Below, piece by piece: positions 1 to 5,921 of a stretch of DNA of 9,757 nucleotides. The notes beneath the pieces are model-generated. The model made no database searches, was not told the origin of the DNA, and saw nothing but the letters and a program-made list of their open reading frames with translations. The position numbers were made by a program, and so were the translations under genes. Position 1 is the stretch's first letter. Every line of letters begins with the position of its first letter. This DNA comes from DATHYU01 sp033722675 (GTDB lineage: Bacteria > Actinomycetota > Acidimicrobiia > Spongiisociales > UBA11373), in NCBI GenBank assembly GCA_033722675.1, contig JAWVYO010000089.1, positions 1-9,757 of the forward strand, given 5' to 3'.

Positions 1-474
1 CCGGCGACGCATCACTGGGAGTCCCGGGTCTATCAGACGGCCGGCAAGTACAGCGCGGACGAGGCGGAGGACGTCACGTTCGGCGGCCTCGTGCGTTTCA
101 CGGGGAAGATCCCGTTCTTCGATCAGCTCGGCGATATCCCCAACACCGAACTGACGCTGAACCAGCTGACGCTCGAGATCAACACCATCACCGGCACCGC
201 GACTGCGACGTCGGTCACCACCCTCGAAGGTGATCCCGCCGGCGGAGGCGGATGGGTCATGGAGATGCCCGATGGTTCCTACGACCCGGACACCGGTGAG
301 GTCACTGGCACCTTCACCGGCACGGCGTCGGGAGGGCTGGCCCAGATGGGCCTGTTCGTGAGTCAGACGGAACCCGGCGTGCTCACCGGCACCGTCGACC
401 TGTCAGGTGGACGCGTGGACGGCATCGTCGACATAGCGGATGCTTCCACTCCCTTCTTCGCAGAGGTGCCGTAG
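1..474 (+). CDS. C-terminal part of an unidentified Thr/Gly-rich, probably exported protein (5' end outside window)
   Basis: The reading frame is open from the first base to a TAG stop at 472-474, giving 157 residues. A GTG at 91 could start a shorter product, but the 30 codons before it are open and have the same codon character, so I read this as the tail of a longer gene. The sequence is rich in Thr, Gly, Asp and Val, has no Cys and no hydrophobic membrane segment, and alternates short beta-prone stretches (GLVRFTGKIPFF, LTLNQLTLEI, GTFTGTASGG, LTGTVDLSGG). This looks like an extracellular beta-rich domain. The FGGLVRFTG...LTLNQLTLEI pattern faintly resembles HtaA-type domains, but I cannot support that assignment. 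There is no LPXTG sorting signal or C-terminal anchor. A DinB gene follows 230 bp downstream on the same strand and is probably transcribed separately. Function unknown. Confidence 0.7.
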   Translation, partial: PATHHWESRVYQTAGKYSADEAEDVTFGGLVRFTGKIPFFDQLGDIPNTELTLNQLTLEINTITGTATATSVTTLEGDPAGGGGWVMEMPDGSYDPDTGEVTGTFTGTASGGLAQMGLFVSQTEPGVLTGTVDLSGGRVDGIVDIADASTPFFAEVP

Positions 475-507
475 GTCGGTGGATCTTCTCACCGAACCGA
501 GCCGCGG

Positions 508-529
508 GCGCCGCCGCTCGCTCCGGCGC
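508..529 (+). terminator. weak GC hairpin after the first gene, possible terminator
   Basis: GCGCCG (508-513) and CGGCGC (524-529) form a perfect 6-bp inverted repeat around a 10-nt loop, 33 bp after the stop of the first gene. No T-tract follows, and GC-rich sequence forms such stems often by chance. The rest of the 475-704 gap contains no recognisable gene, and I see no -10-like TANNNT element in it. Confidence 0.2.
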
Positions 530-704
530 GTCGGAGGCGTGGTCTGATCGGCGAAACCCGGGCCCCGGACGGCACCAGCAGCTCGCGCCCGGCGTCCCGG
601 GTGGCTGGGGTCGTGCGTTGGGAACACGGGCGCACGGAGCGGTGAGGAGACGCGGCGGCTGCGACACTGAGGCAAGAGGCCGAAGGACGAGGAGTGTGGA
701 CGCC

Positions 705-1226
705 ATGACGGATCACGGGCTGACGCCGTTCGAGGGGTACACGCGGCAGGTGGGGCGATTCGTCGCCATGCTGGCCGACGGGCGCAGCAGGCTGCGTCGC
801 GACCTGGAGACCCTCGACGAGTCCCAGCTGGATCGAACGCTTCCGTGGCAGCCGAACTCGATCGGCACGTTGCTCTATCACGTCGCAGCCATCGAACTCG
901 ACTGGACGTTCGCCGACATCCGGGAGACGACGCAGTTCCCCGACGGAACGAGCGACTGGTTCCCCACCACGGTTCGCGAGGAGGGTGGTCGGCTCAGTCC
1001 GGTGAGCGACTCGCTGCAGGGTCACCTCGATCGACTGGCATGGACCCGGGAGCACCTGCTGGTGACGCTCGGGCGCCTCACGGACGACGACCTGGACCGG
1101 ATCGTGACGAACGCAGACGACGGGTCCACCAACGGCATCGCCTGGATCCTGCACCATCTCATCCAGCACGAGGCGGAGCACCGCGGTCAGATCGGCGAGA
1201 TCCGGGCGGCGTTGCGCGCCCGGTGA
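705..1226 (+). CDS. DinB-superfamily metal-binding protein
   Basis: This is a 173-residue protein of the DinB/YfiT-like four-helix-bundle superfamily. These are cytoplasmic proteins that use a three-His metal site, often as thiol-dependent transferases or hydrolases; many have no known substrate. Visible family features are the first helix-bundle histidine in LLYHVAAIELDW (H59) and the C-terminal motif HLIQHEAEHRGQI, with H155 and H159 as likely metal ligands and H150/H151 nearby. The length is normal for the family. I chose ATG 705 because GAGGAG at 689-694 lies 10 nt upstream; an in-frame GTG at 696, with AAGGA at 683-687, is a possible alternative adding three residues. Frame upstream of that is Arg-rich and looks non-coding. 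The gene converges on the SnoaL-like gene with no bases between the two stop codons. Substrate and thiol cofactor cannot be read from the sequence. Confidence 0.9.
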   Translation: MTDHGLTPFEGYTRQVGRFVAMLADGRSRLRRDLETLDESQLDRTLPWQPNSIGTLLYHVAAIELDWTFADIRETTQFPDGTSDWFPTTVREEGGRLSPVSDSLQGHLDRLAWTREHLLVTLGRLTDDDLDRIVTNADDGSTNGIAWILHHLIQHEAEHRGQIGEIRAALRAR

Positions 1227-1652
1227 TCACCGTGGGGGATCGATCGCACCCAACTGTTCGAACAGGTCGAGCAGGTCCATCTGGAGGCGTTCCTCGGCGA
1301 TGAGGCCGTCCTCGAAGCGGAGGATCTGCCACGCGTCCCACTCGACATGCTTCCCCGTCGGCGGGACGCCCCGCCATTCACCCTGGTGGACACCGGAGTA
1401 GCGGCTTCGGAGAAAGACGTGGTCGCCCTCGGCCACCATCTGTTGGATCGACTCGGTGAATCCCTCGAACCGCTCGTTCCACGCGAGCACGGCGGCCCAG
1501 TGCTGGTCTGGGGTCACGATCACCGGATCGACGCCTTCGCCGACGTGGACGACCAACTCGGAGGCGTAGTTGGCGAGGAAGGCGTCGCGGTCGAGGGCGT
1601 TGAAGGTCTCCGCCGCCCGCCGCACCACGTCCTTGTTTCGTTCCGTCGACAT
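1227..1652 (-). CDS. SnoaL-like / NTF2-fold protein (ester-cyclase-like)
   Basis: This is a 141-residue single-domain protein of the SnoaL-like branch of the NTF2 fold (alpha+beta barrel with a central pocket). The family includes polyketide cyclases, limonene-epoxide-hydrolase-like enzymes and many stress-associated proteins of unknown activity. Evidence is the N-terminal helix NKDVVRRAAETFNALDRDAF and the late-strand signature GVPPTGKHVEWDAWQILRFE (about residues 95-114), followed by DGLIAEERLQMDLLDLFEQLG, matching the family's PPTG...DIFR..DGKI.E...D...L..QLG pattern. The usual W/H pair before the last helix is RLQMD here, so catalytic competence is uncertain. It starts at ATG 1652. The upstream sequence has no strong Shine-Dalgarno but contains three direct repeats, so the gene may have its own promoter. 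It lies 91 bp downstream of the DUF664 gene on the same strand. Confidence 0.87.
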   Translation of the reverse strand: MSTERNKDVVRRAAETFNALDRDAFLANYASELVVHVGEGVDPVIVTPDQHWAAVLAWNERFEGFTESIQQMVAEGDHVFLRSRYSGVHQGEWRGVPPTGKHVEWDAWQILRFEDGLIAEERLQMDLLDLFEQLGAIDPPR

Positions 1653-1661
1653 CCCGGTCGC

Positions 1662-1691
1662 GGAACCTAGCGAGGAACCGTAGGAGGAACG
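1662..1691. repeat. three direct repeats of GGAAC(C/G), 12-bp period, upstream of the SnoaL-like gene
   Basis: GGAACC at 1662-1667, GGAACC at 1674-1679 and GGAACG at 1686-1691 are spaced exactly 12 bp start to start. On the minus strand they read as GTTCC-type boxes 10-39 nt upstream of the SnoaL-like start codon. A TAGGTT hexamer (minus strand, 1663-1668) fits the TANNNT form of an actinobacterial -10 and overlaps the first repeat. This could be an operator/promoter region, but chance is not excluded. Confidence 0.4.
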
Positions 1692-1735
1692 AATGGATCG
1701 GCGATGAATCCCGACGTCCGGCTGCCGATGGGGCC

Positions 1736-1753
1736 GCGGCGCGTCAGCGCCGC
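1736..1753 (-). terminator. GC stem-loop spanning the stop codon of the DUF664 gene
   Basis: On the minus strand the sequence reads GCGGCGC-TGAC-GCGCCGC: a perfect 7-bp stem with a 4-nt loop, and the TGA stop of the DUF664 gene lies inside the loop. No T-tract follows, so it would be a hairpin-only terminator or an mRNA 3'-end stabiliser. It sits where the DUF664 transcript would end, before the 91-bp gap to the SnoaL-like gene. Confidence 0.35.
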
Positions 1754-2253
1754 TCCCACAGCCCCCGGACGTAGGCGGCCTGGCCGAGGTGCTGGAGGGC
1801 GTCGCCGATGACGCTGACCAGGCGCACGCCGACCGTGACGGGCGGGTCCCACCGCCGGTCGATGACCCGGTCGAGGTCGTCGGGGTTCGCCGCGTCCAGC
1901 CACTCCCGGGTCCGCGCGGAGACGACCTCGTGGTAGTCGACGAGGAGCCCGGAGTCGGTGGGGCAGTGGGCGGCCACCTGCTCCGACGTGTGTCCGAAGC
2001 CGGTGTCGTCGGGATCGGGGGACATGCCGAAGGCGTCGGCCCACCCCGCCGCCGTCCACGCCTGCTCCCGGCCGGCGATCTCGGCGACGTGGTCGTCCTC
2101 GATCCGCGTGAGGTGCCAGACGAGCCACCCGATCGGGTTCGCCTCGGCGTCGGGACGATACGTGAGGCCGTCGGCGTCGAGGCCGTCGACGGTGGTCCGC
2201 ACGAGGTCCTCGACGCGCCGGAAGGCGTCGGTCAGCAGTTCGGTGGCGTCCAT
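1744..2253 (-). CDS. DUF664/DinB-family protein, mycothiol-transferase-like
   Basis: This is a 169-residue DinB-superfamily protein of the DUF664 type. In actinobacteria this group contains mycothiol-dependent S-transferases, cytoplasmic enzymes that join the low-molecular-weight thiol to electrophiles. Family signatures are WLVWHLTRIEDDHVAEIAG (residues 44-61, with H47 the expected metal ligand) and the C-terminal VIGDALQHLGQAAYVRGLW (148-166), where H155 is the second clear ligand. The middle contains the acidic, Trp-containing stretch usual for the group. It starts at ATG 2253, preceded 4 nt upstream by AGGAGG (2258-2263). It lies 38 bp after the esterase gene on the same strand, so it may be a distal member of that operon with independent ribosome loading. 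It is clearly different from the DinB protein at 705-1226, so the two are not a recent duplication. The mycothiol link is inferred from the family. Confidence 0.9.
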   Translation of the reverse strand: MDATELLTDAFRRVEDLVRTTVDGLDADGLTYRPDAEANPIGWLVWHLTRIEDDHVAEIAGREQAWTAAGWADAFGMSPDPDDTGFGHTSEQVAAHCPTDSGLLVDYHEVVSARTREWLDAANPDDLDRVIDRRWDPPVTVGVRLVSVIGDALQHLGQAAYVRGLWERR

Positions 2254-2257
2254 GGAT

Positions 2258-2263
2258 CCTCCT
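2258..2263 (-). promoter_or_regulatory. strong ribosome binding site of the DUF664 gene
   Basis: AGGAGG on the minus strand lies 4 nt before ATG 2253. It fixes the start of the DUF664 gene and shows that the gene is not dependent on overlap with the esterase gene for ribosome loading. Confidence 0.7.
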
Positions 2264-2291
2264 GTCTCGTGCCGAGGCTACGCGTCCGGCG

Positions 2292-3584
2292 TCAGGTCCC
2301 GGCGCCGACGTCCAGCGGATGGAGCGCCCCGGTGTCGTCGAAGAAGCACAGCGCGTCGTAGCGGCGCTCGAGGGCCGTCGGCACCCAGTTGCCGCGATGC
2401 TCGTACTCGGGGTGGTAGACGACGCCGATCGCCCGATGGCCCCGCACGGTGACGTCGGGCTCGCTGCCGTCGAAGACGACGACCCCGGCGGGCTCACCGG
2501 CAAGCGCGGCGCGCAGGACGTCCTCGTGCGTGCTCGGCGGCGCAACCGGCACGTTCATGACCCGTGGTACGGCACCCCAGGCGGTGGCGGCGATCACGGA
2601 GCCCCGCCGACCGGCGAACCCCACGATGACCACGTCGTCGCCATGGCGTTCGCGCATGAGCTGGCCCACGTTCACGAGGCCGGCGTCGGCCATGTCGGTG
2701 TGACGGGCGTCGCCGACATGGCTGTTGTGCTCCCACACGACGCCCTTGGCGTCGGGGCCGTAGTGGTCGAGGAGCCGGTCGATCGTGTCGGCCATGTGCG
2801 TGTCCCGGACGTTCCAGGCCCCGGGACCGCCACCCACCATCGTCCGGTAGTAGGACTCCGCACCGGCCACCACGTAGGCGTTCTGTTCGGCCTCGAACCG
2901 ATCGCCGTCGGCGGGGACGACGTCGCGCCGGAGGGCGACGAGCATGGCGATCACCTCCTCCTCGCAGTCCTCGGGAATGAGGCGCGTGGCCCGGGCGTAT
3001 TGCTGGGGGTCGGGGTACGGCTCGAAGCATCGGAAGGCCTCCCGGGCGGCATCGAGGGCGTCGGAGGCGTTGTCGCCGAGGTAGTCGAGCACGGCGGCGA
3101 GCGACTCCCGGAGCGAATACACGTCCAACCCGTGGAACCCGACCGACGCATCCTCCGAGCGATTGTGGGTGCGCAGCCAGTCGACGAACGAGGCGACCTC
3201 GCGGTTCGCCCACATCCAGGTGGGCCAGCGCCGGAAGGCTTCGAGGACCTCGGTGGGGTCGTCGGTGGAGTCGTCGGATCCCGTCACCCAGCGATCGACG
3301 TCCTGGCAGGGCGGCCAGTCGCCCTCCACGGCGACGAAGTCGAAGTCCTGCTCGGTGATGAGGCGACGCGTGAGGGCGTCGCGCCAGCGGTAGTACTCGG
3401 CCGTCCCGTGGGACGCCTCCCCGAGGAGCACGATCCGGGCGTCACCGACGCGATCGAGGAGCGGATCGAGGTCGCCCACGTCCCGCAGGGGGAGAGCCCT
3501 GGCTGCGAACCGTTCACGGTCGCGATCCCAGGTCGGGTCGGCGGGGACGGGGCTGGCGCCACGTCGCGGAACCGGGATGTTCAT
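2292..3584 (-). CDS. erythromycin-esterase-family hydrolase
   Basis: This 430-residue protein belongs to the erythromycin esterase (EreA/EreB-like, succinoglycan biosynthesis-like) family. Characterised members hydrolyse the macrolide lactone through a His/Glu-centred site, but most chromosomal relatives have unknown substrates, so macrolide resistance should not be assumed. Family landmarks in order are LLGEASHGTAEYYRWRDAL (residues 53-71, with E56, H59 and R68 at the expected active-site positions), FVAVEGDWP (E87), VGFHGLDVYSL (148-158) and VVWEHNSHVGDAR (282-294, with H286 and H289). Length is normal. The start is ATG 3584, whose A, T and G are part of the ATGA overlap with the phosphoribosyltransferase stop, indicating translational coupling; the longer open frame upstream lies inside that gene and is rejected. 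As I recall, Mycobacterium tuberculosis Rv2030c fuses the same two domains in one polypeptide, which supports a shared function. Confidence 0.92.
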   Translation of the reverse strand: MNIPVPRRGASPVPADPTWDRDRERFAARALPLRDVGDLDPLLDRVGDARIVLLGEASHGTAEYYRWRDALTRRLITEQDFDFVAVEGDWPPCQDVDRWVTGSDDSTDDPTEVLEAFRRWPTWMWANREVASFVDWLRTHNRSEDASVGFHGLDVYSLRESLAAVLDYLGDNASDALDAAREAFRCFEPYPDPQQYARATRLIPEDCEEEVIAMLVALRRDVVPADGDRFEAEQNAYVVAGAESYYRTMVGGGPGAWNVRDTHMADTIDRLLDHYGPDAKGVVWEHNSHVGDARHTDMADAGLVNVGQLMRERHGDDVVIVGFAGRRGSVIAATAWGAVPRVMNVPVAPPSTHEDVLRAALAGEPAGVVVFDGSEPDVTVRGHRAIGVVYHPEYEHRGNWVPTALERRYDALCFFDDTGALHPLDVGAGT

Positions 3585-4231
3585 TGCAGCGCTCCCTGGA
3601 GCAGGCGACGCACCTCGTCGTCGGTGGTCTGCGCGAAGTCGTCGTACCACGCACCGACGGCGCGGAAGCGGCGCGGCGTCAGGAGGCACACGGTGTCGTC
3701 GGCGAGATCGTCGAGCGCACGACACGTCTCGGGCGGAGCCGTGGGGACGGCCACGATCAGGCGCCTCGGCGAGGCCGACCGGATCGCTTCGAGGGCCGCA
3801 CGCATCGTGGATCCGGTGGCGACCCCGTCGTCGACGACGACGACCGTCCGCCCGTCGAGCACGAGATCGGCGCGTTCCCCACGGAGGTCCTCCTCCCTAC
3901 GGCGGACCTCCCGTCGCTCCTCGGAGGCGATCTCCTCGAACGCCTCGTCGTCGATGCGGAGGTCTCCCAGCACCGACTCGTTCCTCACGGTGACGCCACC
4001 GCTGGCGACGGCGCCCATGGCGAGTTCGCGGTGCCCCGGGGTGCCCACCTTTCGGACGACGAGGACGTCGAGCTCGGCGTCGAGGGCCCGGGCGACCTCG
4101 GCGGCGACGGGAACCCCGCCGCGGGGCAATCCGAGCACGAGCACGTCGTCGGCGTCACCCACCACGGAGCGGAGGGCCTCGGCGAGCCGTCGGCCGGCGT
4201 CGCGCCGATCGGTGAACCGCGAGACGGTCAT
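3581..4231 (-). CDS. predicted phosphoribosyltransferase (PRTase type I fold)
   Basis: This is a 216-residue cytoplasmic protein with a type I phosphoribosyltransferase fold, of the COG1926 'predicted phosphoribosyltransferase' kind. The diagnostic PRPP-binding loop is VVVVDDGVATGSTMRAAL (130-147), with the acidic pair D134-D135 followed by the ATGST phosphate loop. An earlier PRTase-like loop is LGLPRGGVPVAAEVA (33-47), and LVVRKVGTPGHRELAMGAV (58-76) matches the KxGxPxxxExAxGAv region of this subfamily. A charged helix, IASEERREVRRREEDLRGE (101-119), forms the hood region. I chose ATG 4231, which overlaps the stop of the upstream membrane-protein gene by ATGA; the 26 codons in frame before it read as Arg-rich shadow. 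Its own stop overlaps the start of the esterase gene in the same way. The base or acceptor substrate is unknown. Confidence 0.9.
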   Translation of the reverse strand: MTVSRFTDRRDAGRRLAEALRSVVGDADDVLVLGLPRGGVPVAAEVARALDAELDVLVVRKVGTPGHRELAMGAVASGGVTVRNESVLGDLRIDDEAFEEIASEERREVRRREEDLRGERADLVLDGRTVVVVDDGVATGSTMRAALEAIRSASPRRLIVAVPTAPPETCRALDDLADDTVCLLTPRRFRAVGAWYDDFAQTTDDEVRRLLQGALQ

Positions 4232-4455
4232 GCCACGATCGCCGCGACGATCAGCCAGACGGCGAAGGCCAGGAACATGAACCAGACGAAGTCGGCCAGG
4301 AAACCCCATGTGGCCGCCTCGCGGGCACGAGCCTCACGGGCGCGAGCCGTCCAGGACGGATACGGGTAGCCCCACCGTCGATAGCCCCAGCCGTAGCCGA
4401 TGGGCAGGACGAAGAGGATGGACAGCAGGATCAGCCACCACCAGAACCACCACAT
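4228..4455 (-). CDS. small Trp-rich two-helix membrane protein, first gene of the operon
   Basis: This 75-residue protein has two predicted membrane segments, about residues 2-20 and 52-75. The extreme N-terminus is exceptionally aromatic: MWWFWWWLILL has five Trp in the first seven residues. The linker holds an aromatic/Gly stretch, GYGWGYRRWGYPYPSW (20-35), then an Arg/Glu/Ala repeat TARAREARAREAAT (36-49) that is probably an amphipathic helix at the membrane surface. The real start is supported by GGAGGG (4465-4470) 9 nt before ATG 4455. The stop overlaps the phosphoribosyltransferase start (ATGA), so the three genes are very likely co-transcribed and translationally coupled. I do not recognise a named family. 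A role as a membrane anchor or partner for the downstream enzymes is inference. Confidence 0.8.
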   Translation of the reverse strand: MWWFWWWLILLSILFVLPIGYGWGYRRWGYPYPSWTARAREARAREAATWGFLADFVWFMFLAFAVWLIVAAIVA

Positions 4456-4464
4456 CGTCGAGAT

Positions 4465-4470
4465 CCCTCC
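4465..4470 (-). promoter_or_regulatory. ribosome binding site of the small membrane protein gene
   Basis: GGAGGG on the minus strand lies 9 nt before ATG 4455. It is the only strong Shine-Dalgarno visible in the three-gene operon, consistent with the two downstream genes being translated by coupling through ATGA overlaps. Confidence 0.65.
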
Positions 4471-4472
4471 AG

Positions 4473-4490
4473 GTGTGTCGTGCGTGTGTC
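4473..4490. promoter_or_regulatory. 7-bp direct repeat with 11-bp period upstream of the three-gene operon
   Basis: GTGTGTC occurs at 4473-4479 and again at 4484-4490, an 11-bp period on the plus strand (GACACAC on the minus strand). It lies in the 78-bp gap between the P450 stop and the membrane-protein start. Pairs of direct repeats one helical turn apart are the usual binding arrangement for OmpR/PhoB-type response regulators, so this is a candidate operator. No convincing -35/-10 pair is visible beside it. Confidence 0.35.
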
Positions 4491-4533
4491 CACCCCTTCC
4501 ATACCCCGCCCGGGCGAAGCTGACACGCGGGGA

Positions 4534-5754
4534 TCACGCTCGCACCGGAAGCTCCTGCACACCGCGGAGGAAGAAGTCCTGGTTCCAGCGGAGATCCGCC
4601 GGATCGATGTCGAGGCGAAGGTCCGGGAAGCGCTCCAGCAACCGGCGGAAGGCGACGAGCCCCTCCCGCCGGGCGAGGGGTGCCCCCAGACAGAAGTGGA
4701 TCCCCTGTCCGAAGGCGATGTGGCGATTCGGGTGGCGTCCGACGTCGAACCGGTCGGGCTCGTCGAACTGCTCGGGATCCCGATTGGCCGCCAGCAGGAG
4801 GGGGATGACCATGTCGCCGCGGGGAACGGTGGCGCCCCCGAGCTCGACCTCCTCGAAGGCCCACCGGACGGTCGTCGACTCGACGGGACCGTGGAAGCGC
4901 AGCATCTCCTCGATGGCGTTCGGGAGCAGGTCGGGGTCCTCGAGCAGGCGTCGGCGCTCGGCGGGATGTCGCAGGAGTTCGAGCGTGCCGTTGCCGATGA
5001 GGTTCACCGTCGTCTCGTGACCGGCGACGAGCAGCAGGAAGATCATCGCGAGCATCTCGGTGTGGTCGAGGCGGTCGCCGTCGTCCTCCGCCTGTACCAG
5101 TTCGGTCGTCAGGTCGTCCCGGGGTTCCGTCCGGCGGGCGGCGATGAGGTCGTTGAGGTACGCGATGAACTCCATGCCCGCCGCCATGCCCTGCTCCTCG
5201 GTCTCGGCGCGGAGGATGGCGTTCGACCACGCCCGGAACTTCGGCCGGTCGGGCTCGGGGACCCCCAGCATCTCGGCGATGACCGTCACCGGCAGCGGTG
5301 CGGCATAGGCCTCGATGAGATCGAAGGCCGGCTCGTCGATCTGCTCCAGCAGGTCCACCGCGATGGCGTCGATGCGGTCCTCCAGGCGGTCGACCGCCCG
5401 GTTGGTGAACGACCGCTGGACGAGCCGCCGCAGGCGGGTGTGGTCGGGCGGATCCACCGAGAGCAGGTTCCGGTTCAGGATCGCCGTGGCGTCGGGGGTC
5501 GTCGGCTGCGCCGCGATCTGGTCCGGGTCGAGGTGCCGCTCGTACTCCTTCCCCAGGACGTCGTGGGGCGCCTTGAGCGCCTCGACACAATCGTCGTAGC
5601 GGGTGAGGAACCAGAAGGAGCGCCCGGTCACGGGCCCGACGCCGCGGTAGGCCGGCGCAGCCGTCCGCATCTCGCGGTAGAGGGCATGGGGGTCGGCGCG
5701 GTGGGACGGGTCCCAGGGGTCGAAGTCGGGCATCGACCGCGACGCTACCCGCAT
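4534..5754 (-). CDS. cytochrome P450 (class I bacterial type)
   Basis: This 406-residue soluble heme-thiolate monooxygenase is of normal length for bacterial P450s. Diagnostic elements are the I-helix oxygen-activation motif LLLVAGHETT (240-249), the K-helix ExxR motif in AIEEMLRFHGP (E283/R286), the aromatic/meander region ANRDPEQFDEPDRFDVGR (323-340), and the heme-binding loop FGQGIHFCLGAPLAR (348-362) with Cys355 as axial ligand. The N-terminus has no membrane anchor, as expected for a cytoplasmic enzyme fed by separate ferredoxin and reductase; neither partner is encoded in this window. I chose ATG 5754 because AAGGA ends 5 nt upstream; ATG 5733, seven codons in, lacks a Shine-Dalgarno, and the open frame back to 5976 overlaps the divergent gene. 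Substrate cannot be assigned. The gene is transcribed away from the large secreted-protein gene, with 167 bp between the two starts. Confidence 0.95.
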   Translation of the reverse strand: MRVASRSMPDFDPWDPSHRADPHALYREMRTAAPAYRGVGPVTGRSFWFLTRYDDCVEALKAPHDVLGKEYERHLDPDQIAAQPTTPDATAILNRNLLSVDPPDHTRLRRLVQRSFTNRAVDRLEDRIDAIAVDLLEQIDEPAFDLIEAYAAPLPVTVIAEMLGVPEPDRPKFRAWSNAILRAETEEQGMAAGMEFIAYLNDLIAARRTEPRDDLTTELVQAEDDGDRLDHTEMLAMIFLLLVAGHETTVNLIGNGTLELLRHPAERRRLLEDPDLLPNAIEEMLRFHGPVESTTVRWAFEEVELGGATVPRGDMVIPLLLAANRDPEQFDEPDRFDVGRHPNRHIAFGQGIHFCLGAPLARREGLVAFRRLLERFPDLRLDIDPADLRWNQDFFLRGVQELPVRA

Positions 5755-5778
5755 CGCGGTCCTTCGCCTCTGGCACGA

Positions 5779-5795
5779 GGCCACGCTCTGTGGCC
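5779..5795. promoter_or_regulatory. perfect 6-bp inverted repeat in the divergent P450/secreted-protein intergenic region
   Basis: GGCCAC-GCTCT-GTGGCC is a perfect 17-bp inverted repeat, 24 bp upstream of the P450 start. Its size and position suit an operator for a dimeric repressor or a leader hairpin of the P450 mRNA. The 5755-5921 interval contains no TA dinucleotide at all, so no conventional -10 element for either gene can be proposed inside it. Confidence 0.35.
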
Positions 5796-5905
5796 GGATG
5801 TTCGGAGGGCACCGTTCCGTCGGTGATGGGCGGAGCGGCCAAGAGACAGTCGTGGCGATGACCACGATGGGCTCACGGGGCGAGCCGGGACTGCGGTGCA
5901 TCGCC

Positions 5906-5914
5906 AGGAGGTGA
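5906..5914 (+). promoter_or_regulatory. near-perfect Shine-Dalgarno of the large secreted protein
   Basis: AGGAGGTGA is a nine-base match to the complement of the 16S rRNA 3' end and stops 7 nt before GTG 5922. It fixes a GTG start that would otherwise be ambiguous and predicts strong translation of a very long mRNA. Confidence 0.8.
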
Positions 5915-5921
5915 GCGCATC

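Noticed and set aside
489..1181. 230-codon minus-strand frame over the DinB gene
   Set aside because: The DinB gene on the plus strand has clear metal-binding motifs; the antisense frame has no recognisable features.
2319..4280. 653-codon open frame on the plus strand opposite the esterase and phosphoribosyltransferase genes
   Set aside because: It spans two recognisable opposite-strand genes, has no family motifs, and changes from Val/Gly-rich to Ser/Arg-rich composition at the gene boundary, as expected of a shadow.
4232..4309. Longer start for the phosphoribosyltransferase at 4309
   Set aside because: The extra 26 residues are Arg-rich shadow of the membrane-protein gene, and ATG 4231 forms an exact ATGA overlap.
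4507..4516. CGCCCGGGCG palindrome after the P450 stop as a terminator
   Set aside because: It has no loop bases and no T-tract, and short GC palindromes are common at this base composition.
4480..5826. 448-codon open frame on the plus strand opposite the P450
   Set aside because: The minus strand carries all diagnostic P450 motifs; this frame has none and is an antisense shadow.
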